In this document: positions 9,186 to 16,652 of the stretch, piece after piece
How the letters are laid out: each line of letters starts with the position of its first letter
Position numbering within the stretch: the first letter of the stretch is position 1
NCBI RefSeq assembly: GCF_900110255.1
Contig: NZ_FODD01000058.1
Coordinates: forward strand, 1 to 39,281
Direction of reading: 5' to 3'
DNA: 39,281 nucleotides
DNA from: Actinacidiphila rubida
Lineage (GTDB): Bacteria > Actinomycetota > Actinomycetes > Streptomycetales > Streptomycetaceae
Program-made: the position numbers and the translations under genes
The notes under the pieces: model-generated
Told to the model about the DNA's origin: nothing
Seen by the model: only the letters and a program-made list of their open reading frames with translations
Database searches by the model: none

Positions 9186-9457
9186 TACGGCCAAGTTATC
9201 GAGTCTCCCTCGGACTCGGAACGGTTCATCGCGACGTCAAGGACTTTGTCCGGGGGCACCTCCGGCGGGATCTTGAGCTCAGGACACATTCGGAGCATCC
9301 ATGTCTGTCGTCGGATGTAAGAGGCACCGCCTCGTCCTCGGGACGCGCTGAGCCCGGCCCGTACGACGCGATCGGCCACGCGCAATCGACCCTCATGGCA
9401 CCCGCACTTTGCTCCGGAGCTCCAACAACGAGTGAGCAGGTGCCATCGTGGCGGCCG

Positions 9458-9730
9458 TCAGGCGAGGGCGAGGAAGAGCTTCTCCAGTTCGGCCTCGGTC
9501 ATGGGAGGTGCGGTGTCATCCGCCGCTGCCAGGCACTGTCGCATCCCGCTGGCGACGATTTTGAATCCGGCGCGGTCCAGGGCGCGGGAGACCGCGGCGA
9601 GCTGGGTGACGACGTCTTTGCAGTCACGGCCAGCCTCGATCATGGCGATGACTCCAGACAGTTGACCTTGCGCTCGCCGCAGACGGTTGAGAACGGACTG
9701 CATGGACTCCTCGTCCACCGCCATCGCCAT
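9458..9730 (-). CDS. cstR: CsoR-family repressor, CstR-like (persulfide-sensing type)
   Basis: A 90-residue, all-helical CsoR/RcnR-family (DUF156) repressor. The start is ATG 9730 with GGAGG seven bases upstream. Cys37 (GRDCKDV) and Cys66 (GMRQCL) are 29 residues apart, as for the two ligand cysteines of M. tuberculosis CsoR (Cys36, Cys65). The histidine that CsoR uses for copper (four residues before the second Cys) is replaced by Gly62. Keeping both Cys but losing His is the pattern of CstR, which responds to persulfides by forming Cys-Cys sulfur links. The gene lies 119 bases downstream of the MMPL gene and has its own palindrome at 9774-9789. Three promoter regions in this block carry matching palindromes, which suggests autoregulation and a local regulon. 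Copper sensing is the alternative, but no copper ATPase or chaperone is nearby. Confidence 0.8.
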   Translation of the reverse strand: MAMAVDEESMQSVLNRLRRAQGQLSGVIAMIEAGRDCKDVVTQLAAVSRALDRAGFKIVASGMRQCLAAADDTAPPMTEAELEKLFLALA

Positions 9731-9760
9731 GGCCGTACCTCCTTGTTCGTGCTGCACGTT

Positions 9761-9774
9761 CACTTGGTCAAGTG
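9761..9774. promoter_or_regulatory. Perfect 14-bp dyad next to operator 1
   Basis: CACTTGGTCAAGTG, with six-base arms and a GT centre, directly adjoins operator 1 on the side of the repressor gene. It could be a second regulator's site or a transcript stem. I do not recognise it. Confidence 0.35.
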
Positions 9775-9789
9775 TACCCCAGGGGGTAT
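9774..9789. promoter_or_regulatory. CsoR/CstR-type operator 1, upstream of the repressor gene
   Basis: GTACCCCAGGGGGTAT: a GC-tract palindrome with TACCCC and GGGGTA arms, 44 bases upstream of the repressor start. It matches the other four sites in this block and the general CsoR-family operator form (TA, C-tract, G-tract, TA). I infer autoregulation. Confidence 0.7.
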
Positions 9790-9849
9790 AAGGGCGGTTC
9801 CGGTCGTTCGGGCCGTCGCCGACCATGCCACCGAAACCGCCTTTGTGGT

Positions 9850-12024
9850 TCACCCGTGTGAGAAGCGGACGGAGGGCAGAATGCGTCGCAGCCAGGCAGG
9901 GCTCCACCACGCGGCATGGCCGGTCAGGCGCAGTAGCACGGGGAGCAGGATGAGCCGGACGAGTGCAGCGTCCAGGAGGACGGCCACGCCGAGGACGATG
10001 CCCATTTCCTTGGGTGGCAACGGCCCGGAGGTGGCAAATGTGAAGAAGACGGCGACCATGACGGCGGCTGCGGCGAAGATGACGCGGCCGGAGTGCGCCA
10101 TGGCGCCGACCATGGCGTCCTTGGCGTTGCGACTGCGTTCGTAGTGTTCTTTCGCGGAGGCGAGCAGGAAGACGGTGTAGTCCATGGCGATGGCGAAGAT
10201 CATGGCGAAGAAGAACACCGGGGCCCAGCCGTCGAGGAAGCCCTGGGAGGTGAAGCCGAGCAGTCCCGCGCCGTGGCCGTCCTGGAAGATCAGGCGGGCG
10301 GTGCCGAAGGCGGCGCCGGTGGACAGCAGGCTCGCGGCGGTGCCGAGTGCGGCGATCAGCGGTGCCTGCAGGGCGATGAGCAGGAGCAGGAAGCCCAGGC
10401 CCAGGACGACGCCGATGACGAGCGGGGTTTTGCTGGTGAGCACATGCTGCAGGTCGAGGTTCTCCACCGAGGCGCCGCCGACGAGGCTCCCGTGGGGCAG
10501 GTCGGCGCGCAGGGTGTGCACGGTCTCGGACAGCGCGGGGTCGGAGGGATCCACCTTCGGTACGGCCTGGATCATCGACCAGCCCGAGTGGTCGGTGGCG
10601 GCTTGGGGAGGCAGCACGGTGGCGACGCCGGGGGTGTGCTGGGCGACGTTGGCGGCCTGGCCGGCCGCGGCCGTCGGCACGGCGATCTGCAGGGTGCCCG
10701 GCGCGCCGGGGCCGAAAGCGTGCTGCACGGCGGCGTAGCCGGCGCGCGCTGAGGCGCCGTTCGGCAGGACGTCGATGGAAGGCATGGCTGTTCGCAGGCC
10801 GATCACCGGGGCGGCGAGTGCCAGCAGGACGAAGAGTGCGGCGGCGCCGTAGGCCACGGGCCGGCGCCATAGGCGCTCGCCCCATGCGGCGAACCGCGGG
10901 GAGCGATGCTCACCGGCCTTCGCCCAGGGCAAGGAGACGGCGTCGATCCGGTGTCCCAACTTGGCCAGCAATGCTGGCAGCAGCGTCAGTGTGGCCGCCA
11001 GGACGAAGGTGACGGCGAGCATGATGCCGCCGGCCATGGAGCGGAAGGCTGGGGAGGGAACGAGCATCACCGCGGACAGGCTGACCAGGACGGTCGCGCC
11101 GGACAGGGCGACGGCCTTGCCTGCGGTGTCCATCGTCTCCACGACCGCATCGAGGGTGCTGCGGGTACGGCCCATCCGCGCGCCGCGGAATCGCATGACC
11201 ATGAACAGGGCGTAGTCGATGCCGAGGGCCAGGGCGAACATCATTGCGAAGTTCATCGCCCAGATCGACACCGGTGTCAGATGCGTCAAGAGCACCAGGG
11301 AGCCGGCGGACGCGCCGAGCCCTGCCATGGTCAGCAGGAGCGGGAGGCCTGCGGCAACCAGGGAGCCGAAGGCCAGCACCAGGATGATCATGGTCACCGG
11401 CCAGGACAGCATCTCTGAGTGCATCATCGCGTTGTGGTTGGCCTTGTTGAAGTCGCTCCACAGTACGGACGCGCCGGTGGCATGGACCGTCACCCCGTGC
11501 CCGGACAGGTGGGAGAGCGGGCCCTTGAGGTCGTCGGCCGCGCGAACCATCTCGTTCGGATCGGCCTTGGCGCCCGCCAGGATGACCGCGGTGTGGCCGT
11601 CGGGGCTGATCGTCGCGCCGGGCTGCGGGGATACCACGGCCGCGACGCGGGAGTCGGCGCGCGCCATGCTCTCGGCTTGGCCGATAACGTGCTGGACTGC
11701 GGGGTCGCTCACCGGCTTGTCGGCGTGGACCACGATCTGGATCGCCGACGAGGCGTTGCCGCCGAAGTGCTGCTGCGCGATCTGGCGTACGGCCACCGAC
11801 TGGGATCCGTTGGCCTGCCAACCGGCGCCCGACAGTGCAGACTCCACCTTCGGCGCGAAGGCGCCCAGGACGGCCACCACGATCACCCACAGCAGAAAGA
11901 CGGTCCTGGCATGGGTCGCGGACCAGGCGCCGAGCCGGCCGAAGGGGCCAGGCGCACCGGACGGCGTGGCGGGGGGCGGCGGTCGGTCGTGGGATCCGAC
12001 TCTGAGTGAGGGCGCGGACGTCAT
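9850..12024 (-). CDS. MMPL/RND-type membrane exporter
   Basis: A 724-residue transporter of the MMPL family (actinobacterial RND-type exporters), starting at ATG 12024 (MTSAPSLRVGSHD) with GGAAGG upstream. The longer open frame up to 12372 is not needed. Layout: one N-terminal membrane helix (TVFLLWVIVVAVLGAFAP), a large outside loop (about 55-190), a block of five or six helices with the typical GIDYALFMVMRFR, a second outside loop with GASVENLDL, then a final helix block with MDYTVFLLASAKEHYERS and AVMVAVFFTFA. Two CstR-type palindromes flank its putative promoter. The repressor gene follows it on the same strand, which ties this exporter to the sulfur-stress regulon. The substrate is unknown. 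Confidence 0.9.
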   Translation of the reverse strand: MTSAPSLRVGSHDRPPPPATPSGAPGPFGRLGAWSATHARTVFLLWVIVVAVLGAFAPKVESALSGAGWQANGSQSVAVRQIAQQHFGGNASSAIQIVVHADKPVSDPAVQHVIGQAESMARADSRVAAVVSPQPGATISPDGHTAVILAGAKADPNEMVRAADDLKGPLSHLSGHGVTVHATGASVLWSDFNKANHNAMMHSEMLSWPVTMIILVLAFGSLVAAGLPLLLTMAGLGASAGSLVLLTHLTPVSIWAMNFAMMFALALGIDYALFMVMRFRGARMGRTRSTLDAVVETMDTAGKAVALSGATVLVSLSAVMLVPSPAFRSMAGGIMLAVTFVLAATLTLLPALLAKLGHRIDAVSLPWAKAGEHRSPRFAAWGERLWRRPVAYGAAALFVLLALAAPVIGLRTAMPSIDVLPNGASARAGYAAVQHAFGPGAPGTLQIAVPTAAAGQAANVAQHTPGVATVLPPQAATDHSGWSMIQAVPKVDPSDPALSETVHTLRADLPHGSLVGGASVENLDLQHVLTSKTPLVIGVVLGLGFLLLLIALQAPLIAALGTAASLLSTGAAFGTARLIFQDGHGAGLLGFTSQGFLDGWAPVFFFAMIFAIAMDYTVFLLASAKEHYERSRNAKDAMVGAMAHSGRVIFAAAAVMVAVFFTFATSGPLPPKEMGIVLGVAVLLDAALVRLILLPVLLRLTGHAAWWSPAWLRRILPSVRFSHG

Positions 12025-12057
12025 GATGCAAGCCTTCCTGTCGGGGCCAGCTGTGGC

Positions 12058-12077
12058 AGATACCCCCTGGGGTATCT
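12058..12077. promoter_or_regulatory. CsoR/CstR-type operator 2, upstream of the MMPL gene
   Basis: AGATACCCCCTGGGGTATCT: perfect nine-base arms (AGATACCCC / GGGGTATCT) around a CT centre, 34 bases upstream of the MMPL start. It is the best-formed site of the five and lies around the expected transcription start of the promoter at 12084-12113. Confidence 0.8.
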
Positions 12078-12083
12078 GCCTCA

Positions 12084-12113
12084 ACGGTATGCGCAGTGGT
12101 GTCGGTGGCGCAA
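12084..12113 (-). promoter_or_regulatory. Putative promoter of the MMPL-cstR unit
   Basis: On the minus strand TTGCGC (12113-12108) and TACCGT (12089-12084) form a -35/-10 pair with an 18-base spacer. Operator 3 abuts the -35 box and operator 2 follows the -10 box, so a repressor bound to either would cover the promoter. This is read from sequence only. Confidence 0.5.
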
Positions 12114-12129
12114 ATACCAAGGGGGGTAT
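12114..12129. promoter_or_regulatory. CsoR/CstR-type operator 3 (weaker), upstream of the MMPL gene
   Basis: ATACCAAGGGGGGTAT: the same outer ATACC / GGTAT arms as the other sites, but two C positions of the left tract are A. It is probably a lower-affinity site next to the -35 box. Confidence 0.55.
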
Positions 12130-12600
12130 CTCCTCAGAGGGGGTGGCCGGGAAGGCCATCAGCGGGTGTCGCCGCACGTCGGCGAGCGAGGGGGTGTACG
12201 CCGGAGGCGCATGTCGGGCTTCGAGCTGCGCCCTGTCGCTGATGAGGTACGCCCGAAACTCGACGTCGCCCTTGCGTCTCGGTGCGCCGCGTTCCTCAGC
12301 TCCGACCGGTGTCCGGCCGTAGCCGACTTCACGCTCGTTTCCGTGGGCGTGGCAGCAGGGGGTGACGGGCAACTTGGGACGGCCGACTTCCCCGTTGCCC
12401 TCGCCGCGGTGGTACTGATCAGTGCTACCTCGGTCCCGTCGCAGTCGTTCGCCGGCGACGCAAGCCGGCCCAGTTCTGTTGGGTGACCACCACCACCCAG
12501 CGGACGCCCTCGAGCCCCTGCCCGAGCGGCTCGGTCCCGGTGGACCTGCACTCGGCGTTACTGGCCGCCGACAAGGAGTCGGTGGTAGAGACGCTGGAAT
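12130..12600. other. Intergenic stretch between the divergent MMPL and CstB-type genes
   Basis: About 470 bases between operators 3 and 4. Open frames on both strands here are extensions of the neighbouring genes without family matches or ribosome-binding sites. One minus-strand stretch at about 12130-12280 (RAYLISDRAQLEARH...SLADVRRHP) looks somewhat protein-like and could be a remnant of a small gene lost between the two units. I would not call a gene. Confidence 0.5.
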
Positions 12601-12616
12601 ATACCCCCCGGGGTAA
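12601..12616. promoter_or_regulatory. CsoR/CstR-type operator 4, upstream of the CstB-type operon
   Basis: ATACCCCCCGGGGTAA: TACCCC and GGGGTA arms around a CC centre. It lies where the -35 region of the operon promoter should be, since the likely -10 TAAGAT is at 12623-12628. Confidence 0.75.
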
Positions 12617-12622
12617 TTCTGT

Positions 12623-12628
12623 TAAGAT
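12623..12628 (+). promoter_or_regulatory. Putative -10 box of the CstB-type operon
   Basis: TAAGAT lies between operators 4 and 5. No good -35 box is visible, because operator 4 occupies that position. The layout (operator, promoter, operator) mirrors that at the MMPL gene. Confidence 0.4.
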
Positions 12629-12639
12629 CGGACGAGACA

Positions 12640-12653
12640 TACCCCCGGGGGTA
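12640..12653. promoter_or_regulatory. CsoR/CstR-type operator 5, upstream of the CstB-type operon
   Basis: TACCCCCGGGGGTA: a perfect 14-bp palindrome, 24 bases upstream of the GTG start at 12678 and downstream of the putative -10 box. Confidence 0.75.
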
Positions 12654-12677
12654 CATCGACTCGAAGGGAGCATCCAA

Positions 12678-14039
12678 GTGTTTTTCGTGGACACGATCGA
12701 ACTGGAGGGGCTGGGCAACCGGAGCTATCTGGCCGGGGGCCGGCTGACCGCAGTCGTGGTGGACCCACCGCGCGACATCGACCAGGTGCTCGCAGCCGCC
12801 GCCCGGCGAGGGGTGCGCATATCCCTTGTGGCGGAGACGCACGTCCACAACGATTACGTCACCGGGGGGCTTGAACTGGCACGGATCACAGGCGCCGCCT
12901 ACCTCGTCCCGGCCGCCGCGCGCGTGTCGTACGCGCGGACCGCTGTCGGCGACGGCTACACCGTCGACGTGGAGGACGATCTGACCCTGACCGCGGTGGC
13001 GACCCCGGGTCACACCCCCCACCACACCGCCTACGTTCTCAGCCGCTCCGGGCAACCGAAGGCAGTGTTCACAGGCGGCTCACTGCTGATCGGCACCGTC
13101 GGTCGCCCCGATCTTGTCGACCCGCGCCTGACCGAGCACCTTGCCCGGGCTCAGTACGTGTCCGCCCACCGGCTCGCTGACGCGCTGCCGGACGACACCA
13201 GGGTCCTGCCGACGCATGGCTTCGGCAGCTTCTGCTCCTCGGCGCAGGCCGACGGAGACGACAGCACGATCGGCAAGGAGAAGGCCGCCAACACCGCACT
13301 CGTCACGGACGCGGAGACCTTCGTCACCGATCTACTGGCCGGACTGGACGACGTCCCCGCCTATTACGCGCACATGGGGCCGGTCAACGCGAGTGGTCCG
13401 GCTCCGGTGGACCTGACTGCTCCCGAGGTCGCCGATCCGCGGGAGATCGCGGGGCGGCTGGCCGCGGGAGAGTGGGTCGTCGATCTGCGCAACCGTGTCG
13501 CCTTCGCCGAAGGACATGTGGCCGGTTCGTTCAACTTCGAGGCGGACGGCAGCCTCGCCACGTATCTGGCGTGGCTGATCCCCTGGGGCAAGCCGATCAC
13601 CTTGCTGGCCGAGTCGGATGGTCAACTCGCCGAAGCGCAACGGGAACTCGTGCGCGTCGGCATCGACCGCCCGGCCGCCGCGGCCACCGGTGGCCCAGAG
13701 CGATGGGTGGTAGCCGGGCAGCGGCCCGTGTCGTTCTCACGCTCGACCTTCGCCGGACTCGCCGAGCGCAACGCCGAGGACATCGTGGTCCTCGACGTGC
13801 GCCGCGACTCCGAACGCGCGAAGGGCTGGATCGAGGGCTCGGTGCACATCCCCGTTCATCAGCTGCACCATCGGGCAGGCGAGGTCCCCGAGGGCGGCAC
13901 CGTCTGGGTGCACTGCGCCGGCGGGATGCGTGCCGCCATCGCCGCGTCGCTGCTGCACGCGGTTGGTCGGGACGTGGTGGCCGTCGACGACAGCTTCGAC
14001 GCCGCCGCCCAGGCAGGCCTGACCATCACCGGCCGCTGA
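12678..14039 (+). CDS. cstB: Persulfide dioxygenase-like MBL-fold protein fused to two rhodanese domains (CstB type), copy 2
   Basis: A 453-residue CstB-type fusion. The start is GTG 12678, seven bases after GAAGGGAG; the longer frame from 12483 would read through both operators and is rejected. The persulfide dioxygenase domain has ETHVHNDYVTGG (His55, His57, Asp59) and TPGHTPHH (His112). The usual Asp ligand is Gly134 (FTGGSLL), as in copy 1. A central rhodanese-like domain (WVVDLRNRVAFAEGH..GSFN) lacks Cys. The C-terminal rhodanese has Cys413 in VHCAGGMR, close to the position of the reactive Cys in Staphylococcus CstB. The expected job is oxidation of low-molecular-weight persulfide with sulfur transfer, giving sulfite/thiosulfate. 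It leads an operon with a rhodanese, a sulfite exporter and a small Cys-rich protein, under two operators. Confidence 0.88.
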   Translation: MFFVDTIELEGLGNRSYLAGGRLTAVVVDPPRDIDQVLAAAARRGVRISLVAETHVHNDYVTGGLELARITGAAYLVPAAARVSYARTAVGDGYTVDVEDDLTLTAVATPGHTPHHTAYVLSRSGQPKAVFTGGSLLIGTVGRPDLVDPRLTEHLARAQYVSAHRLADALPDDTRVLPTHGFGSFCSSAQADGDDSTIGKEKAANTALVTDAETFVTDLLAGLDDVPAYYAHMGPVNASGPAPVDLTAPEVADPREIAGRLAAGEWVVDLRNRVAFAEGHVAGSFNFEADGSLATYLAWLIPWGKPITLLAESDGQLAEAQRELVRVGIDRPAAAATGGPERWVVAGQRPVSFSRSTFAGLAERNAEDIVVLDVRRDSERAKGWIEGSVHIPVHQLHHRAGEVPEGGTVWVHCAGGMRAAIAASLLHAVGRDVVAVDDSFDAAAQAGLTITGR

Positions 14040-14101
14040 GTCCGCAGCGGCCCACCGCGGCCGGCAACCGATCTGGCGACCCCGAAGAGAAAGGACCCCG
14101 A

Positions 14102-14467
14102 ATGTTCCCTCATAGCAGCCGCGCGCCGAGCTTGTCGGTCCAGGAGGCGCACACCCGAACTGGAAGTGACCGGCCGGCGACGGTACTGCTGGACGTGCGC
14201 GAGGCCGTCGAGTGGGCGGCCGGTCACGCGCCCGGGGCCGTGCACGCACCGCTGTCGGGCCTGGCGGCGGGCGGCGTGTTGCCGGCGTCTGTGCGGGGCC
14301 GAAGTCTGGCGGTGATCTGCCGCAGTGGCCACCGCTCCCAGCAGGCCGCGACCCTGCTGGCGCAGCGAGGCGAGGACACGGTGAACGTCGAGGGCGGCAT
14401 GAACGCATGGGCCGCAGCGGGCTATCCGGTCGTCGACGAGCACGGGAACCACGGCTCGATAGCGTGA
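14102..14467 (+). CDS. Single-domain rhodanese (sulfurtransferase)
   Basis: A 121-residue cytoplasmic rhodanese. VLLDVREAVEWAAGHAPGAVH is the usual N-terminal signature, the active-site loop is CRSGHRS with Cys73, and VNVEGGMNAWAAAGYPV is the C-terminal signature. The start is ATG 14102, preceded by AAAGGA. It lies 62 bases after the CstB-type gene and overlaps the start of the exporter gene by four bases (GTGA), so translation of the two is probably coupled. The expected role is carrying persulfide sulfur between thiols, in the position that CstA or other rhodaneses hold in sulfide operons. Confidence 0.92.
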   Translation: MFPHSSRAPSLSVQEAHTRTGSDRPATVLLDVREAVEWAAGHAPGAVHAPLSGLAAGGVLPASVRGRSLAVICRSGHRSQQAATLLAQRGEDTVNVEGGMNAWAAAGYPVVDEHGNHGSIA

Positions 14468-15207
14468 GTGTGCTCATCCTTGCCCTGGCCGCGGGAGCCG
14501 TCGTCGGTCTGGCGCTCGGCGCCCTGGGCGGCGGAGGCAGCGTCCTGGCCGTACCGGCACTGATCTATCTGCTCGGCCTCACCCCGGCGGCGGCCACCAC
14601 CGCAAGCCTGATCATCGTGACCGTCACTTCGGCGACGGGCCTGGTGGCTCACGCCCGTGATGGGAACGTGGCCTGGCTGACGGGAGCACTGTTCGCCGCC
14701 GCCGGCATCATCCCCGCCTTCCTGGCTGGTGCTGCCACCGCGCACCTTCCGCAGACGGCCCTGACCGCCACTTTCGCCGTCCTCGCTGCACTTGCCGCGT
14801 TGCGGATGCTGCGGCCCGCAACTGCCGAAGCACCCCACGAGGTCAGGCCGGTGAAGGCGGCGGCAGTCGGCGGAGGCCTCGGCGTGGTGACCGGGTTCCT
14901 CGGCGTCGGCGGCGGTTTCCTGGCCGTGCCCGCCCTGGTGAGCGTCCTCGGCTTGCGGATGCGGCAGGCCGCGGGCACCAGCCTGCTGGTCATCAGCATC
15001 AACTCCCTCGCCGCGCTCGCTGCCCGAGCCGGAACCGGAGGGGAACTGCGGTGGGAGGTGATCGGGCCGTTCGCCGCAGCGGCCGTCCTAGCGGCGTGGG
15101 ACGGCAAGCGCCTCGCGATGAAAGTCAGCGGTGGCGCCCTGCAGCGGATCTTCGCATTCGTCCTGCTGGCGGTGGCGGCCTTGATGCTCGCCGACACCTT
15201 CGCGTGA
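14464..15207 (+). CDS. tauE: TauE/SafE-family sulfite exporter
   Basis: A 247-residue membrane protein of the TauE/SafE (DUF81) family. Two homologous halves each start with a glycine-rich helix, GLALGALGGGGSVLAVPAL and GFLGVGGGFLAVPALV, the family hallmark, with seven to eight membrane helices in all. The start is GTG 14464, overlapping the stop of the rhodanese gene. In sulfide-detoxification operons such exporters remove the sulfite made by persulfide dioxygenase. Place and partners here fit that role well, though substrate specificity cannot be read from sequence. Confidence 0.9.
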   Translation: MSVLILALAAGAVVGLALGALGGGGSVLAVPALIYLLGLTPAAATTASLIIVTVTSATGLVAHARDGNVAWLTGALFAAAGIIPAFLAGAATAHLPQTALTATFAVLAALAALRMLRPATAEAPHEVRPVKAAAVGGGLGVVTGFLGVGGGFLAVPALVSVLGLRMRQAAGTSLLVISINSLAALAARAGTGGELRWEVIGPFAAAAVLAAWDGKRLAMKVSGGALQRIFAFVLLAVAALMLADTFA

Positions 15208-15342
15208 CCGCATCCTCGCCGACGGCCGGTGCCCGAGCCCGTGAGGAGGGGAGCCGCACCGGTCAAGTAGCCGATAACTCCAGCCGAAGACCGGAGCCAC
15301 CGTTCCGGCCTCATGCATCCCATACGACAAGGAGCAACAAGC

Positions 15343-15510
15343 ATGTGCCAGCGAGCCATCTGCAACAAGTGCCAGAAGTTCACGTACCGCGGCTGCGGAA
15401 TGCACGTCGAACAGGTGCTGACAGGAGTCCCCACCTCCCAGCGCTGCACCTGCACCCGGGACACCACGTCGGCCGGGAGCCGCTGGAAGCGCCTTCTCGG
15501 TCGTAGCTGA
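15343..15510 (+). CDS. Small Cys-rich protein, possible zinc-ribbon or sulfur carrier
   Basis: A 55-residue protein starting at ATG 15343 with AAGGAG eight bases upstream. It has six cysteines: MCQRAICNKCQKFTYRGCG carries C2, C7, C10 and C18, and RCTCT carries two more. It also has a conserved-looking GMHVEQVLTGVP helix and a basic C-terminus (SRWKRLLGRS). I recognise this as a type of small actinobacterial protein but know no proven function. The CxxC and CxC pairs suggest a bound zinc ion or thiol chemistry. It lies 135 bases after the exporter gene on the same strand, probably the last gene of the CstB-type operon or a unit of its own. Confidence 0.7.
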   Translation: MCQRAICNKCQKFTYRGCGMHVEQVLTGVPTSQRCTCTRDTTSAGSRWKRLLGRS

Positions 15511-15780
15511 GGACTGAACTGCGACCGTGCCTGCTCGGCGAGGGCTGACGAACGCCAACAACCCTGATAGAGAGCGGGGTCGGCGCTGCTGCACCCATGG
15601 CCTATCCGGTCCCCCGACCAGCGCCGTCGCGGCTTCGGCAGGCTGCCGCTGCCGCGATGGGCGGCAGGAGTAGGTCTGGGACGACGGGTGCAGGCGGGTA
15701 GCCGCCGCAACCTCACCGGCCGCACCTGCAACTAGGGTCTGTTGCGAAAGTGGATCTTGAGACGCGATGATCATGGTGTG

Positions 15781-16652
15781 ATGCGAGGTGATCTGACGGA
15801 CGGACAGTGGGCTCAGCTGGAGCCGTTGCTGCCGGTGGGGAAGAAGGCGGGCAGGCCGCGGACGTGGACTCATCGGCAATTGATCGACGGGATACGGTGG
15901 CGGACCCGTGCGGGGACGCCGTGGCGGGACGTTCCCGACAGATATGGCCCTTGGGATCGGGTCTACGACCTGTTCCGCCGGTGGCAGCGCGACGGCACCT
16001 GGAAGCGGATCCTGGTGCAACTGCAGGTCCAGGCCGACGCGCAGGGTCTGATCACCTGGGACGTGAGTGTGGATTCGACTGTCTGCCGAGCCCACCAACA
16101 TGCCGCCGGAGCGCGTAAAAAGGGGACTTGCAGCGCGAGCCGCCCGGCGGGATCGATACCGAGCCAGACGACCATGGCCTCGGACGCTCCCGGGGCGGCC
16201 TGACCACCAAGATCCACCTGGCGACCGAGCAGGGGCAGAAGCCGCTGTCGCTGCTGATCACCGCCGGGCACCGGCACGACAGTCCGCAGTTCCAGTCTGT
16301 CCTCGAACGCATCCGCGTCCCCCGCCCCGGTTCCGGACGGCCGCGCACCAAGCCGGCCAGGGTCCGGGCCGACAAAGCCTACGGCTCTCGCGCGAACCGC
16401 TCCTACCTGCGCAGACGCAGGATCGGATGCACCATCCCGGAGAAGGCCGATCAGGTGCGCAACCGCAAGAAGCTCGGCTCCCGAGGCGGCCGGCCACCAG
16501 CCTTCGACACGGAGGACTACAAGGAGCGCCACGCGGTGGAGTGCGGCATCAACCGGCTGAAACGCCACCGAGCTGTGGCCACGAGATACGACAAACTGGC
16601 CGTGCGCTACGAGGCGACAGTTCTCGTCGCAGCAATCAACGAATGGCTATGA
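15781..16652 (+). CDS. IS5-family transposase made by -1 frameshift
   Basis: The first frame starts at ATG 15781 (MRGDLTDGQWAQLEPLLP; GTG 15778 is possible) and carries the DUF4096-like DNA-binding half and the first catalytic Asp (WDVSVDSTVCRAHQH). At 16119-16125 the frame must slip by -1 to continue as GDLQREPPGGIDTEP, GLGRSRGGLTTKIHL, RADKAYGSR and the end RYDKLAVRYEATVLV. The catalytic E region is HAVECGINRLKR. Together the frames give a complete product of about 290 residues, including the expected KKGDLQ junction. It can therefore be an active element using programmed frameshifting. If slippage does not occur, the first frame ends at 16203. Confidence 0.8.
16119..16125 (+). other. -1 frameshift slippery heptamer A AAG GGG
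   Basis: In the first frame the codons are AAA AAG GGG ACT. Slipping back one base on A AAG GGG keeps pairing (AAA, GGG), and the next codon is GAC, which restores the family sequence KKGDLQ. This is a recognised type of slippery site for IS3- and IS5-type elements. Confidence 0.65.

Noticed and set aside
9458..10885. A 475-aa gene ending in the CsoR-family sequence
   Set aside because: Its first 385 codons are the antisense-like shadow frame of the MMPL gene, rich in Arg and Pro. A clear ribosome-binding site places the start at 9730.
12025..12372. N-terminal extension of the MMPL protein
   Set aside because: It covers operators 2 and 3 and has no family similarity. ATG 12024 follows GGAAGG and leads straight into the first membrane helix.
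12483..12677. N-terminal extension of the CstB-type protein
   Set aside because: It would translate through both operators and the promoter. GTG 12678 has a proper ribosome-binding site and matches the family start.
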